From the NCBI GenBank assembly GCA_965263155.1, contig OZ253586.1, positions 3,286,001 through 3,350,000 of the forward strand: a DNA stretch of 64,000 bases, given 5' to 3'. Source of the DNA: JAAXIE01 sp965263155. Lineage in GTDB: Bacteria; Chloroflexota; Dehalococcoidia; Lucifugimonadales; JAAXIE01. Shown one piece after another: positions 42,540 to 50,060 of the stretch. How positions within the stretch are numbered: the stretch's first letter is position 1; each line of letters starts with the position of its first letter. The position numbers were made by a program, and so were the translations under genes. The notes beneath the pieces are model-generated. The model was not told the DNA's origin. It made no database searches and saw only the letters and a list, made by a program, of their open reading frames with translations.

Positions 42540-43373
42540 ATGGGTAAGCTAGACGGCAAGGTAGCCTTGCTGACAGGTTCCAGCCCCAACATCGTGGGGG
42601 GCATCGCCGAAGGACTCGCCGACGAAGGCGCCAAGATCGTGGCAGTGGACATCTTCCCCGGATTCGCCAACGGTTGCGCCGAGGCCATCAACGAGCGTGG
42701 CGGTGAGGCCATAGGCTTGGTCTGCGACGTGACTAACGAAGAACAGGTGCAGGCGACGGTGGAGCAGGCCAGCCTAGCGTTCGGAGGAGTCGACATCCTG
42801 GTCAACGGGGCCGTCATCTTCAACTGGGCTGGCGTGGTCGACATGCCCGTGGAGCAGTGGCGTCACCAGCTGGATGTCATCCTCACCGGCAACTTCCTGG
42901 TTACCAAGCATGTCTCCCGTCTGATGATCGAGCAGGGGCGGAAGGGCAGCATCATCAACATCATCTCCACGGCTGGCCATCAGGGCGAGCCTTGGAACGT
43001 GGCCTACAGCACCGGCAAGGGAGGCCTGCTCAACTTCACCCGTTCGGTCGCGATGGAGCTTTCCCAGCACGGTATCCGGGTCAACAGCCTGACCCCCACG
43101 GCGACTGACCCCAGCGAGGGTCGCGAGCGGGCTGGGCGATGGGGCGTGGAGTGGCCCCGCCCCCGACCCTATACCAACCCACGCCAAGGTCCAGGCGGCA
43201 ACGCCCGCGCTGGCAGCCCCCTGCGCACTCTCCCCAGCCCCAGCCACTACGGCAAAGCCGCAGCCTTTCTCGCCTCCGACGAATCCGAGATGATCACCGG
43301 CTTCGACTTGCGAGTCGACGCCGGGGCTCTTGCCAAATACTGGATCTGGGACCCCAGCGATAGCGGGTCGTAG
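42540..43373 (+). CDS. Short-chain dehydrogenase/reductase
   Basis: A 277-residue classical SDR. TGSSPNIVGGIAE is a slightly altered cofactor loop, CDVTNEEQVQ and ILVNGAV follow, the catalytic Ser is in IINIIST, and the active-site YSTGKGG keeps Y-x3-K. The C-terminal ITGFDLRVDAGAL is normal. It could oxidise the diol made by the dioxygenase upstream, an inference from position. ATG 42540 follows AAGGAGCAATAA. Confidence 0.9.
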   Translation: MGKLDGKVALLTGSSPNIVGGIAEGLADEGAKIVAVDIFPGFANGCAEAINERGGEAIGLVCDVTNEEQVQATVEQASLAFGGVDILVNGAVIFNWAGVVDMPVEQWRHQLDVILTGNFLVTKHVSRLMIEQGRKGSIINIISTAGHQGEPWNVAYSTGKGGLLNFTRSVAMELSQHGIRVNSLTPTATDPSEGRERAGRWGVEWPRPRPYTNPRQGPGGNARAGSPLRTLPSPSHYGKAAAFLASDESEMITGFDLRVDAGALAKYWIWDPSDSGS

Positions 43374-43471
43374 TGCTACTTGTGTCTAGGTGCAGAACTG
43401 TTCAGTCGTGTCCACAACGGGTAACCCGTGTCCCGATAGCTCAACCACGGCTGTCGGGGCGGATTAGGCCA

Positions 43472-43530
43472 TTTATAGAGATATTAGCCAAGTTAGCGTC
43501 TCCTTGTAACATCGCTAATATCCCTATAAA
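43472..43530. promoter_or_regulatory. 17-bp inverted repeat overlapping the ATPase promoter
   Basis: TTTATAGAGATATTAGC (43472-43488) is repeated in reverse complement as GCTAATATCCCTATAAA (43514-43530) with a single mismatch, 25 bases apart. The right arm includes a TATAAA box ending 8 bases before the GTG start of the ATPase, so it looks like an operator over the promoter of a nearly leaderless gene. A protein dimer binding here would block transcription. Confidence 0.6.
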
Positions 43531-43538
43531 CTGTCGTT

Positions 43539-44726
43539 GTGGATCCGATACGCAATCCTTACTCACCTGGAGCGGGCACCCCGCCCCCTGAACTCGCAGG
43601 CCGCGGAGATATCCTAGAGAATGCACGAATTGCACTGGAGCGTATCAGAATAGGACGCTCCAGCAAGAGCATGCTCTTGGTCGGCCTCCGTGGCGTCGGA
43701 AAGACAGTACTGCTCGACCGCATCCGGCAAGATGCCGATGCCCGTGGGCTTCACACCTTGTGGGTCGAAGCTCCCGAGAACCGGTCCCTGCCATCGATAT
43801 TGGCGCCTCAACTGCGTCTAGCCCTGCTAAGGCTCTCCACTCGGGAGAAAGCCAAGCATCTTGCGGAACGTGCTCTTCGAGGACTGGCAGGATTTGCCAG
43901 CGCCCTCAAAGTAAAGTATCAGGACATAGAGGTAGGTCTGGACTTCACTCCAGAAGCAGGATTGGCCGACAACGGTGATTTGGAGTCTGACCTACAGGAC
44001 TTGATGGAAGCGGTAGGCGCTGCGGCGCAGGCCGATGAAAGTTGTATGGTGCTCTTTGCCGATGAACTCCAATATGTGCGTGAGAACGAGCTTGCGGCTT
44101 TAATCACGGCGCTGCACCGGACGGCCCTGCGTCAATTGCCGGTGACTATGTTCGGAGCTGGCTTGCCTCAGGTACGAGGCCGGATGGGAAAGGCAAAGTC
44201 CTACGCCGAGCGACTTTTCGATTTTCCCGCAATCGGAGCGCTCACACCTGACGATGCCAAGAGTGCGATCGCCAAGCCGGCCTTTTGCGAAGGGGTCGAG
44301 ATAGAGTCAGAAGCCCTCGATATGATGGTCTGGGAGACTCAATGTTATCCATACTTCCTGCAGGAGTGGGGAAAGTGTTTATGGGACGTCGCCACAGGGT
44401 CTCCCATCACAGCTTCCAGCGTTGACGCCGCCTCCAAGCAGGCCATCGCAGGCTTGGATGAGAGCTTTTTCCGCGTTAGGTTCGACCGGCTCACCCCGAC
44501 CGAGAAGAGATACCTGCGGGCAATGGCAGATCTTGGGGAAGGCCCGCACCGCTCCGGAGACATTGCCCAATCCTTGGGACGCTCGGTCAACTCTCTAGCG
44601 CCCACGCGCAGCCAGCTGATTAACAAGGGCATGGTATGGAGTCCGAGCCACGGAGACACGGCCTTCACGGTCCCGATGTTCGATCAATTCATGCTGCGCA
44701 GCATGCCCGAAGGCACTTGGGAATGA
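43539..44726 (+). CDS. AAA/Orc1-like ATPase
   Basis: A 395-residue P-loop ATPase. The N-terminus is NPYSPGAGTPPPELAGRGDI, Walker A is VGLRGVGKTVLL (near residue 47), Walker B is CMVLFADELQYV, and sensor-like GAGLPQVRG follows. The C-terminal part has a winged-helix-like region (TPTEKRYLRAMADLGEGP, GDIAQSLGRSVNSLAPTRSQ), which could bind DNA. GTG 43539 has no ribosome site, consistent with a leaderless mRNA. The downstream oxidoreductase overlaps by ATGA. It may regulate itself through the inverted repeat. Its biological role is unknown. Confidence 0.82.
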   Translation: MDPIRNPYSPGAGTPPPELAGRGDILENARIALERIRIGRSSKSMLLVGLRGVGKTVLLDRIRQDADARGLHTLWVEAPENRSLPSILAPQLRLALLRLSTREKAKHLAERALRGLAGFASALKVKYQDIEVGLDFTPEAGLADNGDLESDLQDLMEAVGAAAQADESCMVLFADELQYVRENELAALITALHRTALRQLPVTMFGAGLPQVRGRMGKAKSYAERLFDFPAIGALTPDDAKSAIAKPAFCEGVEIESEALDMMVWETQCYPYFLQEWGKCLWDVATGSPITASSVDAASKQAIAGLDESFFRVRFDRLTPTEKRYLRAMADLGEGPHRSGDIAQSLGRSVNSLAPTRSQLINKGMVWSPSHGDTAFTVPMFDQFMLRSMPEGTWE

Positions 44727-45907
44727 ACATGTCCCCCAAACCTGTTCGCATCGGGATTATCGGCGCGGGTCGCGATATCCGCATCAACCTCATTCCCGGC
44801 TGGCAGGCTATGGATGGGGTAGAGGTGGTGGGCGTGGCGAATCGCAGCCGTGCTTCAAGCCAGCGAGTGGCTGAGGAGTTCGGCATTCCCAAGGTGTATG
44901 ACACTTGGCAGGAGCTTGTGACCGACCCTGCCACCAACGCCATCTGCATCGGCACCTTCCCCGACACCCACTGCAGGATGACCTTGGCCACGCTGGCCGC
45001 CAACAAGCACGTCCTTTGCGAGTCGCGTATGTCACGCACCGCCGAGGAGGCCCGTGCCATGTTGCTGGTGGCCCGAAGCAAGCCTGGATTAGTGGCCCAG
45101 ATTGTCCCAGCCCCCGCCACCTTCCAAGTAGATAACGTAGTGCTGGACCAGATCAACAGTGGGGCCTTGGGGAAGCTGTTGTCGGTGGACATGTGGGTGG
45201 GACGCTCCATCGACAACCAGTTGGCAGGCGGATTCATTGACCAAGACTCGCCCTTAGACTGGCGCCAAGACTGGGATGTGCATGGCTACAACGCGCTGGG
45301 ACTGGGCATCGCCTACGAGGCCTTGGTGCGCTGGGTAGGACCTGCCACCCGTGTCATGGCCAACTCCAAGACATTCGTGCCTGCACGCCATGAAGCCGAT
45401 GGGACCACGCGGGCGGTGCGGATGCCCGACCACATTGACGTATTGTGCGACATGGCCTGCGGAGCAACGGCGCACATTGCAGTGAGCCAAGCTACTGGCC
45501 TTGCTCCCTACAACCAGAGTTGGATTTTCGGCAGCGAGGGCACTCTGCGCATTGCCAGCTCTCTGATGACCTCCTACCGTGACCGAGAAGTCGAGTCCAC
45601 AGGCATCGACGTGCCTGGGGAAGCTCCCGTCGCCGACGCCGGTTTCCGCGACGACGTCCACTACCGTGACCACCACAAGCTCCGCGCGATGGTGGGTAGG
45701 CGTGGCGACGCGGAACTGACGGAGCTACCCAACCCGGATGAGGCCCAGTACCGCTGGCGCGTTGCAGATGAGTTCGTCAACGCCATTCGTGGACTGGAGC
45801 CTGTTACCCGCACATCGTTTGAGGTAGGTGTGCAATACATGGAGTTCGTGGAGGCCGTAGCCCTCAGTGCCCGTGCGGGGCGGGCCGTCCATCTACCGCT
45901 GGCCTAG
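44723..45907 (+). CDS. Gfo/Idh/MocA family oxidoreductase
   Basis: A 394-residue NAD(P)-dependent oxidoreductase. RIGIIGAGRDIRINLIPGWQ is the Rossmann start, and GVANRSRASSQRVAEEFGIP follows. The usual E-K-P catalytic motif reads CESRMSR, so the Lys is replaced. The C-terminal half (about 135-394) is the family alpha/beta domain with WRVADEFVNAIRG. ATG 44723 overlaps the ATPase stop by four bases; ATG 44729 is an alternative. It is followed by an ABM protein. It may be a sugar or cyclitol dehydrogenase. Confidence 0.88.
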   Translation: MNMSPKPVRIGIIGAGRDIRINLIPGWQAMDGVEVVGVANRSRASSQRVAEEFGIPKVYDTWQELVTDPATNAICIGTFPDTHCRMTLATLAANKHVLCESRMSRTAEEARAMLLVARSKPGLVAQIVPAPATFQVDNVVLDQINSGALGKLLSVDMWVGRSIDNQLAGGFIDQDSPLDWRQDWDVHGYNALGLGIAYEALVRWVGPATRVMANSKTFVPARHEADGTTRAVRMPDHIDVLCDMACGATAHIAVSQATGLAPYNQSWIFGSEGTLRIASSLMTSYRDREVESTGIDVPGEAPVADAGFRDDVHYRDHHKLRAMVGRRGDAELTELPNPDEAQYRWRVADEFVNAIRGLEPVTRTSFEVGVQYMEFVEAVALSARAGRAVHLPLA

Positions 45908-45943
45908 ACCCACATTCATGAGCCGACAGACAGGAGAGGTGGC

Positions 45944-46288
45944 ATGATCACTCACATCGTGACCCATTGGGTCAAACCGGACCAAGTAGACCGGGCCTTG
46001 GAGTTGTTCGAGCACAACGGACGGGTGGTCAAGAGCGTACCCGGCTTAGTGCATCGGCAGATACTGCGCTCCACGACCGAGCCTCTGCGGTTCACCGCCA
46101 TCAACACCTGGGAGAGCGAGGAGGCTTTCCAGAAGTGGATGGAGCACCCGGACCACATGCTGGACTCTTTCGGCACGCCTCTCCGCGGACCAGCTGGCTC
46201 CGGCTACTTCGAGAAGTACAAGGATGCAGGCGACTTCGACTCTCGCCCAGCAGAATCTGACCGTTACGAGGTCATCCCCAACCCATAG
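45944..46288 (+). CDS. Antibiotic biosynthesis monooxygenase (ABM) domain protein
   Basis: A 114-residue dimeric alpha-beta barrel protein. ITHIVTHWVKPDQVDRALEL, a central VPGLVHRQILRSTTEPL, and TWESEEAFQKWMEHPDH are the ABM/YgiN pattern. Such proteins act on quinones, haem or polyketides without cofactors. ATG 45944 follows GGAGAGGTGGC. It is the last gene of the plus-strand run; genes beyond converge on it. Confidence 0.85.
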   Translation: MITHIVTHWVKPDQVDRALELFEHNGRVVKSVPGLVHRQILRSTTEPLRFTAINTWESEEAFQKWMEHPDHMLDSFGTPLRGPAGSGYFEKYKDAGDFDSRPAESDRYEVIPNP

Positions 46289-46336
46289 GGTGTGGGGTGT
46301 GAGCGAGACCAAATCAGGTGGCAGAACGGATGGCGC

Positions 46337-46579
46337 TCAGGCGATGGTTTCGACATGGCGGGCGTGGGTGATGTCTTGGTTCGTTGCTGGCCTCGCGTGA
46401 TGCTTCAAAACAGTGGCGATGGCGACAGTATCGCCATCGAGGGTCATAAACTCCACCACAAAAGCTTCCCCGCCCGGATGCACATGGATTATCGTGCCGA
46501 CATCGCCGGGCCTCATTTCTTCCCCAAGGTCCCCATGCACATCCGCAGTCAGCACGAACTGTTCGTGTTCCATGAACAT
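46337..46579 (-). CDS. DUF4926-like protein
   Basis: An 80-residue protein with the DUF4926 pattern: EQFVLTADVHGDLGEEMRPG, then DVGTIIHVHPGGEAFVVEFM, then DGDTVAIATVL. DUF4926 proteins are small, often beside DUF6883 genes, as here. ATG 46579 or 46573 are possible starts. The upstream DUF6883 gene ends only 5 bases away, so the two are an operon. The function is unknown. Confidence 0.75.
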   Translation of the reverse strand: MFMEHEQFVLTADVHGDLGEEMRPGDVGTIIHVHPGGEAFVVEFMTLDGDTVAIATVLKHHARPATNQDITHARHVETIA

Positions 46580-46583
46580 TTCT

Positions 46584-46922
46584 TCACCGCCTTAACGGGT
46601 GTGCCGTAATGAATCTGGGGTGGTCGCTTCCAATGTCAACCTGCCAGACTGTCCGCACTCTGGGATTTCGTCCGTCAGGCGTCTCGACGATGCCTTCCAC
46701 ATAGTAACGTAAGCCATGTTCAGTCTCGATGATCGTAGCAATTTCATGGGTCACCCCGTGAAGCCGTAAGGCCTTGGCGAAATCTTGCCAACTGTCTCCT
46801 CTGAAGCCAAATCTTAGGAAGAAGCCCGCTTTGCCCCGGTTACGCGGATTGGTTGTCGAAAGCAGATGGCCGGCGATCTTTTCTCGGTCGACCTCGGCCT
46901 GCTCGGCATTGGGCAGCCTCAC
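46584..46922 (-). CDS. DUF6883-like protein
   Basis: A 112-residue protein with LPNAEQAEVDREKIAGHLLS, NPRNRGKAGFFLRFGF, and RTVWQVDIGSDHPRFITAHP, the DUF6883 shape. Relatives often lie in small toxin-like or cargo cassettes. It starts 11 bases after the HigA-like gene and is followed by DUF4926. A toxin role has not been shown; only the arrangement hints at it. Confidence 0.72.
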   Translation of the reverse strand: MRLPNAEQAEVDREKIAGHLLSTTNPRNRGKAGFFLRFGFRGDSWQDFAKALRLHGVTHEIATIIETEHGLRYYVEGIVETPDGRNPRVRTVWQVDIGSDHPRFITAHPLRR

Positions 46923-46932
46923 CCACTGCCCG

Positions 46933-47181
46933 TCACACCGGGTGCGTCGGTCTGAGCAAGGTCATAGCCGCCTGCATCCGGTGCCAAGTGGCAGCGCCTC
47001 CGCCGAACGCCTTATCCAGCCGGATGGCCATCTCCAGCGATATGCCCGAGCCACCCTTCACTATTGAGAACAACTGCCTGTGACCGATGCCCAGCCTTTC
47101 GGCTGCCTCGGTCAGGCTCAAGCCCAGAGGTTCCAGGCAGTCGTGGAGAACCGGGAGAACCGGGTGGGGAGGATTCTTCAT
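46933..47181 (-). CDS. higA: HigA-like antitoxin (HTH, addiction-module type)
   Basis: An 82-residue helix-turn-helix protein: LEPLGLSLTEAAERLGIGHR, then QLFSIVKGGSGISLEMAIRL, then DKAFGGGAATWHRMQAAMTL. This is the HigA/VapI-type pattern, with the AxxWxxxQ close. HigB normally lies directly upstream, but here the upstream gene is a Rieske oxygenase 12 bases away, so the antitoxin lacks its usual toxin. DUF6883 and DUF4926 genes follow in the same operon. Confidence 0.82.
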   Translation of the reverse strand: MKNPPHPVLPVLHDCLEPLGLSLTEAAERLGIGHRQLFSIVKGGSGISLEMAIRLDKAFGGGAATWHRMQAAMTLLRPTHPV

Positions 47182-47192
47182 TTGTTGTCATT

Positions 47193-48461
47193 CTACAGCC
47201 GAGGCTTGCGCTCCATCCATTCGCCCACTTGGCGGCGGCCCAGATCCCGCAGGAGTTCGGAGTCGGCCGCCGGAGTGGCGGCCTCTGGCACGTCCAGAAC
47301 GATGTCATGGGCATAGGTAGGCGCGGGGTCGCCCGTGACTCCAACGCTGTGGACGTCTCCGCCGTCCTGCACCATCCGGATGCCACGGCGCACCATATTG
47401 CGTAGCATGGACACACCGCGGTCGGTGGAGGCTAGGTGCTCCAAAGCATGGACGGCCATGGGACGCTGGTTCACCTGAGCGTCGTAGTCGCCCGGCACCC
47501 GCTGCCTCTCCTCGTAGGGTCTGGAGTCATCTTGGCCGAAGCCGGGGTTGCTTCTCATCGGGAACGGCCCGCCAGCCTTCGTACGGTGGAACCCAATCTG
47601 CATCGTGTTGGTATCGTCCAAGGGCACCGTCCAAGTGGTGGCCATGGGGTGGTTGATTTCGGTGCGCTGCTCAATGGGCAACAGGTTCGGCGGGAACTGG
47701 TGGATGTTGGGTGGTATGAAGTCGGCGATGCGTATCCATACCTTGTCGCCCTTGCGACGGGTGTCGATGTAAACGGTGCCCACCGGCGTCTCCATGTAGT
47801 CCCACTCGGCTGGGATGGTCAGGTCTTCGGTAAAGCCGATGCTGCCGGGGAGGGTGTGTAGGTAAAGGAGATGGGCGGCATCCATGGAGTTTTCTTTGAC
47901 CTGCAGCCAGTTGCAAGGCCAGTCGTAGCGCGGCCCGGCAATCATCTGGTACCCGTCCAGCTCATAGGTGTCGAGCACTGGGAAGGGGGGCTTGTTCTCC
48001 GGGGGGCCCATGTAGACGAACACCAATCCCTTGTACTCATGCACCGGGTAGGCCCCGTGGCACAGCCGGTCCTTGAGGGTGCTGTCGGCAGGCTCGCCGG
48101 GCGTCTCCAGGATGCGCCCGTCCACGTCGAACAGCCAGCCGTGGTAGCAGCAGCGGATGCCGCAGTCGCTGACGATGCCGAACTCCAGAGAGGTGCCACG
48201 ATGGGGGCAGTGCAACTCCATGGCCCCGATGCGGCCGCTTTTGTCCTTGAAGAGGATGAGGTCCTCACCGAGAATGCGCATCTTCACCGGCAGGTCTTGT
48301 AGCTCGTTGGTCATCAGCACCGGTTGCCAGAACCGTCTGAAGTACTCACCGCAAGGAGAGCCGGGACCGACTCGGGCCATCTCCGCATCCTCATCGGGCA
48401 CCTCCCGATGGTAGTAAGCCCCAAACTTCTTATTGAGGAACGGTGCTCTGGTGGTCGTCAT
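47193..48461 (-). CDS. Rieske 2Fe-2S oxygenase, phthalate-dioxygenase type
   Basis: A 422-residue oxygenase with CPHRGTS and CCYHGW for the Rieske cluster and ENSMDAAHLLYLH for iron. MTTTRAPFLNKKFGAYYHRE and GPGSPCGEYFRRFWQPV are shared with the next gene and with 4107-5396. ATG 48461 follows GAGGAGGTC. It lies 85 bases downstream of its paralogue, from which it arose by tandem duplication some time ago. No reductase is present. Confidence 0.93.
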   Translation of the reverse strand: MTTTRAPFLNKKFGAYYHREVPDEDAEMARVGPGSPCGEYFRRFWQPVLMTNELQDLPVKMRILGEDLILFKDKSGRIGAMELHCPHRGTSLEFGIVSDCGIRCCYHGWLFDVDGRILETPGEPADSTLKDRLCHGAYPVHEYKGLVFVYMGPPENKPPFPVLDTYELDGYQMIAGPRYDWPCNWLQVKENSMDAAHLLYLHTLPGSIGFTEDLTIPAEWDYMETPVGTVYIDTRRKGDKVWIRIADFIPPNIHQFPPNLLPIEQRTEINHPMATTWTVPLDDTNTMQIGFHRTKAGGPFPMRSNPGFGQDDSRPYEERQRVPGDYDAQVNQRPMAVHALEHLASTDRGVSMLRNMVRRGIRMVQDGGDVHSVGVTGDPAPTYAHDIVLDVPEAATPAADSELLRDLGRRQVGEWMERKPRL

Positions 48462-48546
48462 GGTGGGACCTCCTCGCTCTATTGAGGGGACGCGCATGCT
48501 CCCCGTGGGTCTCTTGGCCCTAGGATTTCGTCGGGCCGACGTTCTC

Positions 48547-49839
48547 CTACATTATTGGTGGGTTATCGATGTACTTTTGCGCCACTCTGCGCCCTGTTTC
48601 TCGCACCAATTTTGTATCGGCCTCCGCAGTGGCAGCACGGGGCACGCGGACGACGGTGTCGTTGGCGTAGGTGCGGACCACGTCGCTGGTACGGACCAGT
48701 TCGGCGGGGTCTTGGCCTGCCTGCACCGCGCGTATGCCATTGCGCACTTGGTTGCGCAGCATGATGACGCCCCGGTCAGTGGTGGATAGGTGCTCCAAGC
48801 CGTGGCGGGACATGCCCCAGTGGATGTTGGTGAAGGCATCGAAGTCACTGGGCATCCGCTGGCGCTGTTCGTAGGTGCGATTCTCCTCTGACTGCCCGAA
48901 GGTGAGCACAGGGGGGCGCACGTCGCGGGCCCACTCCTCGTCGGTGTAGTGCCTGACGCGCAGGTTCACGGTATTGAAGTCGTCCACGGGCACCGACCAC
49001 TGGGTGAGCCAAGGACGGAGGAAAGGGTGCTCCGTCTTGCCGTCCTCGGAGTTGGAGGGCACTTGATGCACGTTGGGGGCCATGAAGTCGTTCATGCGCA
49101 CCCATATATTGTCACCGACGCGGCGTATGGCGATGTAGACCAGACCCAACGGCGTCTCCAAGAAGTCGAGCTCGGGTATGATACCGAACTCGTCGGTGAA
49201 CTGGCTCCCTGAGACGATGGTGTGGAGGAAGGCAGTGTGAGCTGGGTCCATGCTGTTCTCTTTGATTTGCAGCCAGTTGCAGGGCATGTAGTGCTTGCCG
49301 CCGCTGACCGACGAGTGGCGATAGCCGGGGTGACCCTCTTCTACCAGCGAGTCGTACAGTGGGAAGGGCGGTTGCTGGGCCGCGGGTCCCATGTAGGCAA
49401 AGACCAGCCCCTTGTGCTCCAAGGCAGGGTAAGCCCCGTGGCACAGCCGGTCCTTGAGGGTGCTGTCGGCAGGCTCGCCGGGGGTCTCGAGGATGCGCCC
49501 GTCCACATCCATCAGCCAGCCATGGTAGCAGCAGCGTATGCCCTGCTCCGACACCAAGCCGAACTCCAGTGAAGTGCCCCGGTGGGGGCAGTGCATCTCC
49601 ACCAAGCCGATTCGGCCGCGGAGGTCGCGGAAAGCCACCAACTCTTCGTTCATTATCTTCAGGGCCAGTGGCACGTCGGTCAGATCTTCCGAGGCGCACA
49701 CCGGCTGCCAGAAGCGCCTGAGGTACTCGCCGCCAGGCGTTCCCGGCCCAACGTGAGTCAGCTCGCTCTCTTCTTGGGGCACCTCGCGGTGGTAGTACGC
49801 CCCATAAGGGGTATTGAGGAAAGGAGCTCGCGTTGTCAT
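48547..49839 (-). CDS. Rieske 2Fe-2S oxygenase, phthalate-dioxygenase type
   Basis: A 430-residue paralogue of the preceding gene. The Rieske site is CPHRGTS with CCYHGW and the iron site is ENSMDPAHTAFLH. Its iron-site region is nearer to the gene at 4107 (TAFLHTIVSGSQFTDEFG against TAFLHTIVAGSQFTDEFG), so the three form one family with at least two duplications. ATG 49839 has GGGAGGTTG upstream. It starts the minus-strand run. Confidence 0.93.
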   Translation of the reverse strand: MTTRAPFLNTPYGAYYHREVPQEESELTHVGPGTPGGEYLRRFWQPVCASEDLTDVPLALKIMNEELVAFRDLRGRIGLVEMHCPHRGTSLEFGLVSEQGIRCCYHGWLMDVDGRILETPGEPADSTLKDRLCHGAYPALEHKGLVFAYMGPAAQQPPFPLYDSLVEEGHPGYRHSSVSGGKHYMPCNWLQIKENSMDPAHTAFLHTIVSGSQFTDEFGIIPELDFLETPLGLVYIAIRRVGDNIWVRMNDFMAPNVHQVPSNSEDGKTEHPFLRPWLTQWSVPVDDFNTVNLRVRHYTDEEWARDVRPPVLTFGQSEENRTYEQRQRMPSDFDAFTNIHWGMSRHGLEHLSTTDRGVIMLRNQVRNGIRAVQAGQDPAELVRTSDVVRTYANDTVVRVPRAATAEADTKLVRETGRRVAQKYIDNPPIM

Positions 49840-49954
49840 GGAGACAACCTCCCATAGTCCGCATAGTAGCGCCGACAAATCGGCTCCGTTCGGATACTAG
49901 GCAGCAGCCTATCCTGTGTCAAGCTGGCCAGCTAGAGGGCCGTAAACATAGTTA

Positions 49955-49983
49955 TTGACAGTCGCCAACTGTTGGGCTAGCGT
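49955..49983 (+). promoter_or_regulatory. Promoter of binding-protein gene 1
   Basis: TATTGACAG gives the -35 TTGACA (49955-49960), 17 bases before TAGCGT (49978-49983). The other three binding-protein genes have the same TATTGACAG and a similarly spaced -10. Confidence 0.55.
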
Positions 49984-50060
49984 ACGGCATCAGCGTGGGA
50001 GAGACAGTTTTTCGATATTAAGTGATTTAGGGTAAGCAGAATAAGTCCAGGGAGGTAGCA

